Positions 1 to 10,328 of a DNA stretch of 64,000 nt are shown in pieces. The notes under the pieces were generated by a model. The model was not told the origin of the DNA. It worked only from the letters and a program-made list of their open reading frames with translations, and ran no database searches. The stretch lies in the NCBI GenBank assembly GCA_001557505.1, contig LSAX01000007.1, positions 1,736,001 to 1,800,000 of the forward strand. Reading direction: 5' to 3'. Position 1 is the first letter of the stretch; the number at the start of each line of letters is the position of its first letter. A program made the translations under genes and the position numbers. This DNA is from Reticulascus tulasneorum. Taxonomy: Eukaryota > Ascomycota > Sordariomycetes > Glomerellales > Reticulascaceae.

Positions 1-1240
1 GCAACAGCAGCAGGGGATCGCTTCAGCATAGCTCTTGTCACATCATCCTTGGTCACATCTTGGGGAAGCTTTCCTTTACGATCTCTTCGGAAAGGATCGG
101 CGCCGTGCAGCAGGAGAACTTGGATGAGCTGTGTGTTCTTTTTCCTTGCGGCCTCGTGAAGAAGAGTGCCTCCAGATGCCACCGTGGTGGGCTCGGTAGC
201 AAATTCGGCGCTGTTGATGTCTAGTATCTGCTTGAGACGAGGTTCCTCCAATACTGTCTCCAAAGCCTTGTAATCGTTTCGGGTGACGAGATCTTGGATT
301 TGCTTGACCTTGCTCTCCGCAAAAAGCGAGCGTGAAAGCTGCAGCTGCTGGAAAATATCCGGATTCCTTGCCAGATCAATGGGAAGCCTGCCGAGGGAGT
401 TTGCGACAGCATCATTGATGTCCTTCTGCTCAAGGAGTAATCGCACAATCTGCGTGCGCCCTTGCATGGCGGCTACATGCAGAGGTGTATTCCCATCCTT
501 GTCTCTGGCATTGACGTCAAGTGACCCAGCGCCATCCGACAGGACGTATTCCACCACTGGGAACTCGGCGCATTGGATCGCAAGGTGCAAAATTGTAGTA
601 TCATCAAGGCCGGTACCTGCAGACGATGTCGCCACAGACGAAATGCTAGCCCTCGGCCCATTCTCAGAGGTATCTCGAATCGCCTTCGAAATGGACGCAG
701 TATCGCCACTTCTCAGGGCCTCCACGATTCTAAATTTTCGGACGGATTGTTCGAGGGAAATCCCTTTGTCAACAACGGGAGTTGATTTCGGCGGCATGGT
801 CGATGGGTTCTGGTATGAAGGAGTTCGGGACAAGGATGCGGAGGCGGTGGAGAGTTTGGAGCCATGACCCCGCGCGGAGTGTTGATGCGACATGGAGACG
901 ATGCTGGGAGCTGCGGTAGACGGGGGATTCGACGTCTGCGCTTGTCCGTCTTCCGAGGTCGTGTCCCCGTCGCCTCGAGAGTGGTGTCTTCGGAGAATCG
1001 AGAGAGCCGCAGATGACTTTGACCGCTTATGAGAGCTGTGTGCGGGGAATTAGCGCTCGAGAACAACGGGTGCACATGAGGTCCACTAGAATTGAGATTT
1101 ATATCTGTCGTCAAGCTCGAATCGAAGTACGATGGCATGCACTCGCGCGTGGCTGGGCATTCGAAGGACAATGTAGACGTGGCCGAAGGCAAAGTTATTA
1201 GTAAAGAGATAGTCACGTACCTATCTCCAGCGTCCGACAT
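1..1240 (-). CDS. osh1: Oxysterol-binding protein, Osh1 type, N-terminal ankyrin part (3' end cut by window start)
   Basis: Two exons are visible: 1221-1240 and 1-1035, split by a 185-bp intron (donor GTACGT at 1220, acceptor CACACAG ending at 1036). About 351 residues are seen, starting MSDAGDSSHKRSK. A Ser-rich leader of about 100 residues is followed by ankyrin repeats, with repeat cores such as DGNTPLHVAAMQGR and GTLLHEAARKKNTQ, ending at ADPFRRDRKGKLPQDVTK. In filamentous fungi this ankyrin arrangement is that of long OSBP homologues (Osh1/Swh1), which go on to PH and ORD lipid-transfer domains and act at ER contact sites in sterol/PI4P exchange. The PH and ORD parts lie outside the window, so the assignment rests on ankyrin similarity recalled from the family. 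The start codon is chosen because the short first exon splices cleanly into the long frame. Another ankyrin protein is the alternative. Confidence 0.75.
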
Positions 1241-2297
1241 TTGGGGCACCCCCAAGAGGGAAGGCCAAGACTCTCCTCACGAACAAGGCACAGGGAGGCG
1301 ATCGCTTTCTCCACCCAGTCGGATGTAAGAGTGTCAAGGATTGTTGATGAGGAGGGAATAATCAAAATACCAATGGATCGATATATACAGGAACAGCAAC
1401 AAGAGGGGAAAATAACATGCTATTTCGATGGGCAAAGGCAGAGAGCTAGGACAGATACACAGGTTATGAACCCGATCGCACGTCTTTGGCTTGGGAGATT
1501 CCCCTCCTCCCAGACAAAATGCACGCTTGGGGGGATGACGTTCTGGCAAGATAGAATATGTGGAGTGACGAAAACCTGCCCAATGAGGATGTCGGAGTCA
1601 AGTTAAGCGAGGGTTTCTATTTTTCTCCATAATTTAAGACGACCCCAGACGTCATTTTAGCTTACAAACGCGTGTTAAACAAGTCACCAAACTTGGCGAC
1701 TTTTGGAGTTGTGACACCGGAAGCTCAAATTCCACGCGACTGAACGTTCTCTTCATCGGAGTCGTAGATGCACGCTCATGGGGGTCATTTGTATGGTGGG
1801 CTTCGACCCGGTCCTCCCGAAGGACTCGTCAGCTAATTGCGGTATGGGAATCTAAGTCGTAATGTAAGCCGCATCCACGATCGTCATACCGAATACGGGA
1901 GATCTATATAATACTGGCTGCGGCCGATCATAGATCACGCTATGCCTCACTGAGAGGCTGTTTCGAGTGCGAGGACTCAGCACCCTGTGGGCTTTACCTT
2001 TTAAACCGGGCTTCAACTTCATGTATTTATACATCCACTGTCAAGGAATCCCACTACCCAGAACGTCTCTGCAAGGTGAAGTATGGCGTACATTTTCCTA
2101 TATACCCCCGCAATGCATATCCTAGTAATCCGGATCCGTCCGTCTGGGGCGGCAATCCCTATATTTGTTTAAGTTGTACAGAAGAAAAAGAGAGGTAAAT
2201 GCAAAGCCTAAGACCGTTTCCAAATCCAAATGCAATGCCGTCCCTGAATACATGCAACCCGTGTTTCATTATCGATCTAGGTAGGGAGGGGGGCCAT
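1241..2297. other. Intergenic: osh1 promoter side and chitinase 3' flank
   Basis: There is no convincing gene in this 1.06-kb stretch. ORFs are short and unlike known proteins. It should hold the osh1 promoter (next to 1240) and the chitinase 3' UTR (next to 2298). No TATA box or terminator can be singled out. Confidence 0.6.
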
Positions 2298-5237
2298 CTA
2301 GATGAGGAAAACTGCCGCAACAGCAAAGAAGCCGGCGACTCCGACCGCGCCGACCTTGGCTGCGCCGGCAGTGACGGGCTTGCTAGGTGTGGGCACGGCT
2401 GTGGTACTACCGCTGGAGCTGCTAGCACCGGGGCTGCTGGGCGTGGGCTTGTGGCTGTAGCTAGAGCCAATGATTGTGGAGTTGTGCTTGGCGGTGGGGT
2501 TGGGGATGGTGATGGTCGTGTAGATGAGAGATGTCAGCTTCGTGGTAGTTGTCTTCTCGACATCCTCATTTGATCCAGCGGGCTTGGGTCCGGCGGGCTT
2601 GGTGGTTGGCTTTGGCGCCGGGGTTGTCTCCGTGTAGGGGCAGACGGTGGTGTACCATGGCACGACTTCGGTGGTGACGTGGCCGACCGGGCAGTAGCGG
2701 ACGTTAGGCGCGCAGGACGTAATGGTGTAGGTCTTGGTGGTGTACACGGTGCTGGTGGTGAAAGGAGGCGGTGTTGGCTTGGGGGTGGGTGTCACGGGGC
2801 AAACGGTTGTGTACCATGGGATAGTCTCCGTAACGACCTCACCCTTAGTGCAGGGTACGTGGGGCTTGCAAGAAGTGACGGTCCTGGTGGTCGTGGTGTA
2901 CACAGTGCTGGTGGTGAGCTCCTCTGAGCTGGTGGTAGTGCCGGTTGGCTTGACCGTCTTGGACACCGACTCGGAGCTGGTGGTAGTGCCGGTTGGCTTA
3001 ATCGTCTCGGATACCGACGCGGAGCTGGTGGTGGATGTTTCAGTCTTGGAGCTTGAGCTAGAAGACTCGGTGACAGTTCCAGTTGCGGTCGAAGTAGCTG
3101 TCTCGGTATAGCTCGAGGTCTCGCTCTCGGTGGTGGAAGATGAGGTCTCGATCGCAGATGTTTCGGTCGCAGATGTCTCGATCGCAGATGTCTCAGTCGC
3201 AGATGTCTCGGAGCTCGTGGTGCTATCAGTCACGGTGGAAGAGTAGCTGGAGCTGGTGGTGGCTGAGGTGACATCTGCAGACGATGTCTCGGAGCTCGTG
3301 GTGCTGGCAGTCCCGGTAGCGGAGTAGCTAGAGCTGGTGCTGGTCTCATCATCCTCGTCATCATCATCATCATCGCAGTAGTCCTTGCTAGTGCTTGTAG
3401 CGGAGGAGGTGGCGGAGGTAGTGCTGGTCACCGAGGTGATGGTGCTCGGCACAGTGGAGGTGGTGGAGGTCGAGAGGACACTGGAGCTTGTGGACAAAGC
3501 GATGCTTGAGGTCGTCGACAAAGTGGTGCTGCTGGTAGAGCTCGAAGTGCTGGAGCTTGTAGTGCTGGAGCTTGTAGTGCTGGAGCTTGTAGTGCTTGAA
3601 GTTGAAGTCGAGGTTGGCTTCGAAGTGGTGGAGCTCGTTGTTGATGTCGTCGATGAAGTGGTGCTGCTGGTGGAGCTCGTGGTGCTTGAAGTTGAAGTCG
3701 AGATAGGCTTGGACGTGGTGGAGCTGGTGGTCGAAGTGGTAGAGCTGGTCGTGGAAGTTGGCTTCAACGTGGTGGAGCTGGTTGTCGAGGTTGGCTTCGA
3801 TGTGGTGGAGCTGGTGGTTGAAGTGGTGGAGCTAGTAGTCGAGGTTGTCTTGGACGTGGTAGAGCTGGTAGTGGACGTTGGCTTGGACGTGGTGGAGCTG
3901 GTGGTGGGCTTGGACGTGGTAGAGCTAGTCGTTGGCTTGGACGTGGTAGAGCTGGTGGTGGGCTTGGACGTGGTAGAGCTAGTCGTTGGCTTGGACGTGG
4001 TAGAGCTGGTGGTGGGCTTGGACGTGGTGGAGCTAGTAGTCGACGTCGTCTTCGACGTTGTGGTCGAAGTAGTCTTGCTCGTGGAAGTCGAGGTAGTCTT
4101 GGTCGTGGTGGTCGACACGGGGGGAGGAACCGGGTTGCAGCCGTAGACCAGCGCATCAATGGCATGCTCATGGAAAGGCTTGCCGTTGATGGTGTTGTTC
4201 AGACTCCTGTAGCCGTCCCACAGCGACAATCCACCAAAGTGCGGCTTGCTCTTGTACAAGCACACCAGCTCCTTGGCCCTGGCGGGAGGGGCGTAGCCGG
4301 ACCATCCCGCCTCCTTGCTCGCCAGCATGCCGATGTAGAGCTTGGCGTTCTTGCTCTTGGAGGTCTGGCCGAGGATGGTCTCCCAGGCGTCGTAGTTGAA
4401 GGCGGCGTCGGTGACTTGGCAATCCTGGTTGTTGTAGAACTGGATGAACAAGGCGTCAAACTGTGCGCCCATGATGAGCTCCTTCAGCTGGAAGTAAGGG
4501 TCCCAGTTGGGGCACTGGGGAGCGGCGGTGACCATGTACTTGGAGCCGGCTGGGAAGAAGCTTCGAAGCTCCTCGACCATCTTGATCCATGGCTTTTGGT
4601 TGGCTGGATATGGAGTTAGCCAGTGATTCGCACGGGTACGAGACGGACGGGCTGCGAAACCCCTCCGGAATTCGCTAGAGCGTAACTTACGATACTTGAA
4701 TTCCAGGTCAAAATCGAAACCGTCCACAGAGACGTGCTCGGTAGCGCTGATGTCCATGGGTCTTGGGCCAGTCCAGGTCGCTGAATAAGGACCGAAAGTC
4801 CCCCACAGGAGCCTCGCAAAGTCCTTGCCCTCCTGCTCAGTAGAGATATCATAGGAGCACGGGCCACCAGTTGGGCAATATCCACCGATGGCGAGGAGAA
4901 TCTTCTTTCCCTTGGCCTGGCAGTACTTGATATCCTGCTTCATGTAGTCGCAGTTCATGATCAGCTTGGTCGGCAGTCCGTTGTCCGGGTTAGTGTAAAA
5001 GACCTCCCCTCCGCAGTGCCCGGCGAAGTTGGTTCCCGGGTACCCGTTGCCATTCTTTGGGGATGTGTTAACGAAAGACAGAGTCACATAATCCACGCCC
5101 ACCGAGTCGCAGTACGTGCTGAGTCTGTCATCGGGCAGTCCGTACTGGCCCCAGTAGAGGTTGAGGCTGCCATAGGTGGAAGCCAAGGCTGGAGTGATGG
5201 CGGCAGCGGCCAGGAGGAAAGACTTCTTGAAGAGCAT
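2298..5237 (-). CDS. GH18 chitinase (class III / plant type), GPI-anchored, with Ser/Thr-rich stalk
   Basis: A secreted endochitinase that should cut chitin in the cell wall. Residues 1-20 are a signal peptide ([20 protein letters not shown]), then [12 protein letters not shown], as in class III GH18 enzymes. The catalytic DxxDxDxE motif is DGFDFDLE at residues 172-179, with E179 the proton donor. The SxGG motif reads AIGG. The frame is open for 979 codons, but an 87-bp intron at 4604-4690 (donor GTAAGT, branch GCTAAC, acceptor ATCCAG) lies inside it. Removing it restores [15 protein letters not shown], giving 950 aa. After about residue 360 comes a very long Thr/Ser stalk with KPTTSSTTS repeats, an acidic Asp run, and two Cys-containing modules (YTTxTxTSC...C...VxTE...WYTTVCP). 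The end is a small-residue/hydrophobic tail typical of a GPI signal. This resembles wall-bound fungal chitinases such as ChiA/Cts1-like proteins. Confidence 0.92.
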   Translation of the reverse strand: MLFKKSFLLAAAAITPALASTYGSLNLYWGQYGLPDDRLSTYCDSVGVDYVTLSFVNTSPKNGNGYPGTNFAGHCGGEVFYTNPDNGLPTKLIMNCDYMKQDIKYCQAKGKKILLAIGGYCPTGGPCSYDISTEQEGKDFARLLWGTFGPYSATWTGPRPMDISATEHVSVDGFDFDLEFKYRKLRSSEFRRGFAARPSRTRANHWLTPYPANQKPWIKMVEELRSFFPAGSKYMVTAAPQCPNWDPYFQLKELIMGAQFDALFIQFYNNQDCQVTDAAFNYDAWETILGQTSKSKNAKLYIGMLASKEAGWSGYAPPARAKELVCLYKSKPHFGGLSLWDGYRSLNNTINGKPFHEHAIDALVYGCNPVPPPVSTTTTKTTSTSTSKTTSTTTSKTTSTTSSTTSKPTTSSTTSKPTTSSTTSKPTTSSTTSKPTTSSTTSKPTTSSTTSKPTSTTSSTTSKTTSTTSSTTSTTSSTTSKPTSTTSSTTLKPTSTTSSTTSTTSSTTSKPISTSTSSTTSSTSSTTSSTTSTTSSTTSKPTSTSTSSTTSSSTTSSSTTSSSTSSSTSSTTLSTTSSIALSTSSSVLSTSTTSTVPSTITSVTSTTSATSSATSTSKDYCDDDDDDEDDETSTSSSYSATGTASTTSSETSSADVTSATTSSSYSSTVTDSTTSSETSATETSAIETSATETSAIETSSSTTESETSSYTETATSTATGTVTESSSSSSKTETSTTSSASVSETIKPTGTTTSSESVSKTVKPTGTTTSSEELTTSTVYTTTTRTVTSCKPHVPCTKGEVVTETIPWYTTVCPVTPTPKPTPPPFTTSTVYTTKTYTITSCAPNVRYCPVGHVTTEVVPWYTTVCPYTETTPAPKPTTKPAGPKPAGSNEDVEKTTTTKLTSLIYTTITIPNPTAKHNSTIIGSSYSHKPTPSSPGASSSSGSTTAVPTPSKPVTAGAAKVGAVGVAGFFAVAAVFLI
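3880..4041 (-). repeat. Coding minisatellite, six 27-bp units (KPTTSSTTS)
   Basis: The word ggcttggacgtggt recurs every 27 bp at 3880, 3907, 3934, 3961, 3988 and 4015. Several units alternate between two forms (ending ggtggtg or agtcgtt), giving a 54-bp higher-order period. On the coding (-) strand each unit encodes the nonapeptide KPTTSSTTS in the chitinase stalk. Less perfect units continue towards 3600. Confidence 0.9.
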
Positions 5238-7912
5238 TTCGTCGGTATTAGGGTATTATTATCTAGGATAATGAAAAGATTGTAAGGCGGCCGAAGCCGT
5301 GAAAAGAGTGTGAGGGGGGGGGAGATCGAGGATCAACGAAAGGACGCAAACAAAAGTTTGCACGGCTGAGGAGCAGGCCGTCTCTGGCTTGTTGACGATG
5401 AACAGAGTTGACGAGAAGAAGCAAAAGAGAAAGAGAGGCAGAGGAGGAGAAGGGAAAGGCACGCCATTCATACAAGCCCGCGGACCAGGCCATGGTAGGA
5501 TGCGCCAGCCAGCGTCCGTCCGCCACCACGACCACGACCACGGGTGGGACGGCGCCAAGATGTCATCAGTACCCACGGTACATTAGCTGCTCCGGCGCCC
5601 TCATCGATTCACCAGTCATGGTCATTTAGGTAGGCGGCGCGAGCAGATGCTGCAGGGCCCAGGAACAATTTCCGAATCCAGGTTAAAGCCCGCTCAAGAA
5701 AAGCGCCGACAAGGCAAAGAACTGACGTCCCGGCCGGGGTCAGTGGGTTGTGTGTGGGTGTGCCTGGTCGTTCACATACATAATTACTACATACGTACTT
5801 CGCAGTACGCAAAAGAGCGACAGAGTGTGTGGAGAGAACAAGCTATTAATTACACCTGTGCTAAGAACTCCACGAGTTGGTGGTAGTCTGCGTGGCGGTA
5901 AATTGTACCGGGTCAGCCCAAATTCAGGAACAGGCATAGCGCGAAGGCACCGGGCCAGAACCGACCAGCACAAAAGGGGCAAAACGAAAGGCCTGATTGG
6001 CCGGGGCCTGGGTTTAGGGGACGCCCACCTGCAGGGGAAAATTCGCGTGTCTATTAATCTGTACAGAGATCGTGGCAGGGGCCACATTTTGCTCATCATG
6101 TACCCCATCTTCCGCCCTAGAAGCCGTGGGACTGGTGGAAAGCTGTGGGCTTTTTGGGAGCGCAATCTTAAAATCGTGTGGTTGTTGTTGGTTTGGTGTG
6201 TCGGATTGTTGATGCCCTCGTCCATGTCGATCTATTCGTAGACTCTCATAAGGCCGGCCGCCCTGGGTTAGGGAACACCACTGATCTGATCCATCTATGT
6301 ATGGGGGAGATGCCCGATGGATCAGCGCTCTCGGCTTCCCTATGTCGAAGTGATATGCACTGAATCAAAGATGCTTAACATGGTCTGGAACCAGATCCGA
6401 TGGTCAGCATCATGATAAGGTAACCCCCGACAGAACTCTGTTTGCACCACCACTTCGTGCCTCTCATCGCAACGACTTCGCCTCACCCGACTTTTCTTGA
6501 TTACCCAAGCCAAGAATGCTGCAGCCGATGTGAAATAACGGTGGTGCCTGTTCCACCCCTCCATCAAATTGGCCTCTCCTCCCGTTTAGGTAGGTAGCTG
6601 GGATGGTCCACCGCTGTTACGATCTCGGCGCTAGAAACTTACTAGAAATTAACCACCATCTCGTGAGTGGGAACCCTGGCGAGAGGAATCGGGGACATAA
6701 CTCCCGGTCCGAGCATGTCCTTTCGAAGATCCACCACAGCGTTGCTCCAAGCTGCTAATTAGACTAGGAGGCAAGCCTTCGGGGAGTGTGTCGCCATATT
6801 AGTTCATGAGGCTATAATGTAGCTCTTGACCTAGGTAGGTAGACTCGGTGACGTTCTCCCTCACTGTTCCGCGGTGCCGCACTTGCGGACATTGTACAGC
6901 CTCAGCAAGTTTCAGTGATGGAGACAGGGACGGAGCTTGTATGACTCCTGACACTTGCGGAGACTGCATACATATGAAGGTAGGGACGTGGTAGAGAGGC
7001 ACTGGGAGCAAGCGAACGAAGGATCTAATTAGCGTACCTGCTACGTAGTACTACCCACACAAGTCAATTTTCAAGGGGCAGCAATGCGAAATTTACCTCC
7101 AAGCGACATGCTCAAATTCCTGCGGCACGGCGGCACAGTCAATCCTTCCTGCTCGGCCGAACCTCACTTTTTTTCCCTGCTTCATGTCGGTTGAATGAGG
7201 CAGTAATTTCTTTACCCACCCCGTCGGTATCGAATGGTAACCCGGTCGCGGACAACAGTTCACAACAATGTCCCCCTGAGCATTTGTAATTTTTTTCTGA
7301 TGAAGGGGGAAAAGGCACAGCCGAGTGCTCGTAGCCGTTTCTCCCAATCCATGACGCCTCGTGGGTCGCTTGAGCTGAAGAGCGGAAACATTGATCGAGG
7401 CGTGCTGACAGCTGGGCGACCTACCAAGTCTGGTAGCCAGCCCGAGGCCAGCTCCCGCCTTCGCCCTACTCATATGAAGTCGGGACGCCACCTACTTACG
7501 CAATGGCTCTACAAAATAGCGGGTTGTCAAGCCCGTTGTCGTTTCTTGAATCTTCAAGTACTCCATGGCACTCAGTCGGCCGGCCTAGTGGCAGCCACGA
7601 CGAATGCAAAAATACCGCTGCTTAGGGATGACTGACGGCTGAGCAACGGCTGAGCAGCCACCGACGAACGCCGGCCTCGACATCAAATTTACATATGCAT
7701 GAGTTCTGAAACCCGCGAGGGCTTTTATTATCCTATAATTGTCCTACCGGTGAGACTTGCAAAATATGACTCCATATGGCCATTGTGGCGGTCTCGGGAC
7801 GAAATGGCACAGCAAGTGTTGACGTAAGTCTCGATTTAACTTATTGAAATTGTCCTCTAGAAAGAAGTAAGTCTATCTATTACAATTTGTATGGTATCAC
7901 GACCCCGATACT
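5238..7912. other. Intergenic: chitinase promoter side and pirin 3' flank
   Basis: No supportable gene lies in this 2.7 kb. The longest ORFs (about 160 codons, near 5740-6240 on both strands) resemble nothing known and overlap each other. TAGGTAGG words occur near 5626, 6587 and 6831. Confidence 0.6.
5409..5460 (-). promoter_or_regulatory. CT-rich tract upstream of the chitinase start
   Basis: The + strand here is almost pure purine (agaagaagcaaaagagaaag...), so the chitinase sense strand carries a pyrimidine-rich tract 170-220 bp before its ATG. CT-rich leaders near transcription starts are common in filamentous fungi. The link to this promoter is inferred. Confidence 0.35.
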
Positions 7913-8968
7913 TCAAACGGTATCCAAAACAATGACCTCGGCCTCGACCTCTCCGATGCTCTCGACAGCCAGCTTGTCGCCAGCGTTGACAGAATCGATG
8001 AAGGCGCCGTCTCCCTCCGAGAGGATGGCATCATCCCGTCCGTCCAGTCTGACCTTGGCCTTTCCGCCCTTGGTCATCGGTACATGGATGTAAACCTTCC
8101 TCTTGTTCTCCTTGGTAACCTTGCCACCGACGATCCACTCGAAGGTGCTGTTCGGCGCAATCAGACCCGCACCCATAGCAAAGTCGGCGTGGATGGGGAT
8201 CGTGTTCTCGGCGGTCGGCTCGGCCGCCTTCTCTTCCGCGTTGGTAGCATCCGGACCGGCCTTCAACGGGCTGAGAATGGTGACGAAGGCCTTCCGCTTC
8301 TCCTCGTCGTCGAAGTGCAGGGTGTGGTAGTTTGGCGGGAGGCCCCTCTTCCATGGGATAGCCCAGATCTGAAGGAAGTGCACCGTGTCCTTGTTGTGCT
8401 CGTTAAACTCCGAGTGCGCAATGCCGGTGCCGCCCGTTGTGAATTGAACATCCCCGCGGTGCATGCGGAAGAACTTGTCGCTCTGGGCGCCTTCCGCGCC
8501 CTTCTTCAGCATGGAGTCGCGGTGCGTCAGCTCGCCCGAGAGGATGTAGCTGAAGATCTCAAAGTCGCGGTGGGGATGCGTGGGGAAGCCAGAGTTGGGC
8601 GCGACGCGGTCCTCGTTCAGCACGCGCAGGGAGCCGAAGTGCGAGAACTTCGGGTTGTACCAGTCGGCAAACGAAAATGTGTGATATGTGTTTAGCCATC
8701 CGTGGTCGGAGTGGCCCCGGGTCCCAGACCGGTGTGGGGTGATTTTTGCGTGTTGTAGTGTCTTGGACATTGTGTTCTTGACTCCCTTGAGCATGGAAGA
8801 ATCCAGAGTTGCTGCCGTGGTGTTGATGTTTGTGTTTGTGTCCGTGTTGGAGTAACTTGAGATGATGTCTTCGAACTTGCTCTGTATCAAATCCTTGATG
8901 CTGGTGTTGAGGGCGATGATGGAGATTAAGACAGCGAGGACAGCAGTGACGAGCACGGAGCGCTTCAT
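7913..8968 (-). CDS. Pirin-family cupin protein with N-terminal hydrophobic segment
   Basis: A 351-aa pirin-like (YhhW/quercetinase-type) bicupin, intronless. Family motifs are visible: TYHTFSFADWYNPKF (95-109), FGSLRVLNEDRVAP, the metal-binding HPHRDFE (H131, H133) and GTGIAHSE (H185, E187). Pirins bind one Fe(II); family members act as quercetin 2,3-dioxygenases or transcription cofactors, and no substrate can be inferred here. The core normally starts near MSKTLQHAKITPHRSGTRGH, which is Met67 here. The 66 extra residues hold a hydrophobic stretch (about 4-21), so the first ATG would give a secreted or membrane-anchored form and Met67 a cytosolic 285-aa form. There is no intron evidence to remove the extension. 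The neighbouring genes are functionally unrelated. Confidence 0.9.
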   Translation of the reverse strand: MKRSVLVTAVLAVLISIIALNTSIKDLIQSKFEDIISSYSNTDTNTNINTTAATLDSSMLKGVKNTMSKTLQHAKITPHRSGTRGHSDHGWLNTYHTFSFADWYNPKFSHFGSLRVLNEDRVAPNSGFPTHPHRDFEIFSYILSGELTHRDSMLKKGAEGAQSDKFFRMHRGDVQFTTGGTGIAHSEFNEHNKDTVHFLQIWAIPWKRGLPPNYHTLHFDDEEKRKAFVTILSPLKAGPDATNAEEKAAEPTAENTIPIHADFAMGAGLIAPNSTFEWIVGGKVTKENKRKVYIHVPMTKGGKAKVRLDGRDDAILSEGDGAFIDSVNAGDKLAVESIGEVEAEVIVLDTV

Positions 8969-10328
8969 ATATACTCGAGTCCCGCGACGGGAATGGATTG
9001 ATCGAGAAGGCGCTTGTAATTGACGGAGTCGGATTGGATCAGGGTTTGCTGAGCATTTGCAATACGACGATGAGATATATGGCCTGGCCGAACTACTGTA
9101 TGGTCCTTACATATGCAGACCCTCTTTCTTGCTAAACAATTACTGTTCGCACTAGGCTTGCCGTAGATCCAGTTCCCGCGGGGGGCTTCAAATACTGCGT
9201 TCACCTCGCCCCCCCCCCGAGTGGCCGCAGGGGGGGTGTGGAATCATTCGCATTTGTCTTTGCTTAAGCATGCTTAGCATGCTTAGCAGTGATTATCTCA
9301 TGCTGACTCTGGTCTGCCCCGCACTTTCAAACCCAAAGCCCAGGGTGTGTATCGAGTAGAGACGGTGTGAGCCTAGTAAGGCTTCCCGAGAATTCCCCAC
9401 AGAAACGAGGACCATCATGTAAGCAACCAACGATACATCTATGTTCCTAAAATGGTAATAAAGGCGCTGCTTGCGGTCCTAGCTGCCTCGAAAGAGTTCA
9501 GTCTAGAATTTGTTACGACTGCTTCGTGCCCTATTATGACGCAATGCTCTCTTCCCCATGGGATGGACCATGAAAACGTTCGCATGTTACGACGGAAGTT
9601 CCTCAGTCTCGCTCCTATCTCGGTCGATTGCGAGTCTCACACACCGATTTGATTCCAACCACTCAATCATGAGAGAATCGAATTCTAGTTCGGTGTTCCC
9701 GTGACGTTGGTCAAGTCTTCGGGGGTTTGCTCCTTTAGATCCACTGGTGAATCTCGGGGTTGCGTTCGACTCTCGAGGCTGCGATATAAGTCTAATGATA
9801 TCGATATCACTTTTCAGGCCTTGCGCTGGCAAACACATCCCACTCGCTAGACTACCTGTCACTAGCCCTGGTTGGTATCATCTTGGAAGCAAAAGTGCGC
9901 TGAGACGAAGATAGGACATGAACAGACGCGGGCTCGAGAGCTTCTTCCCGAGCGGTCGTGTTGATAAGTTGAGCTGTTGTATATCATTCAGCTGCTTCGC
10001 ACCTTGAGTAATGAGGCGATCCAAAGACACCTTCTCTGAGGTTCGACGAGAATACAAGAGGCGTGTCCATAAGGTATGGTCCCATACCGCTCACTTCTCA
10101 GACCAGTCAGGGCTCTAGAGACAATTCATATCAGCATTGCCACACCATATCTTGCGCGACTGTTTAACGAACCATCAAATCATAATAAATCAAGTGTATT
10201 TCAAACAATAGGAAGATCCTGACGACTAAAAAGCCAAGGGCGCCATATCCAGAAAGTTCAGCCATGAGCTTAACTAGCGAGGCGTATGCAGTGCCAGTAC
10301 ATTGAGCACTCCAGAAGATCCAATAGCA
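8969..10328. other. Intergenic: pirin promoter side and T5orf172 gene 3' flank
   Basis: No gene was recognised. It contains the repeated palindrome around 9261-9290 (listed separately) and a C8 run near 9209. The rest is ordinary non-coding sequence with stops in all frames. Confidence 0.6.
9261..9290. repeat. GCATGC/CTTAG repeat with 12-bp palindrome
   Basis: TAAGCATGCTTA at 9265-9276 is a perfect palindrome. It is followed by a second AGCATGCTTAG copy, about 300 bp upstream of the pirin ATG. It could be a dimeric regulator site; no factor can be named. Confidence 0.5.

Noticed and set aside
3385..4146. 253-codon + strand frame rich in Val/Leu/Glu
   Set aside because: It is the antisense of the chitinase Thr/Ser repeats; the low-complexity composition is explained by the real gene.
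5740..6241. Overlapping 160-codon frames on both strands
   Set aside because: Neither shows motifs; mutual overlap suggests low stop density only.
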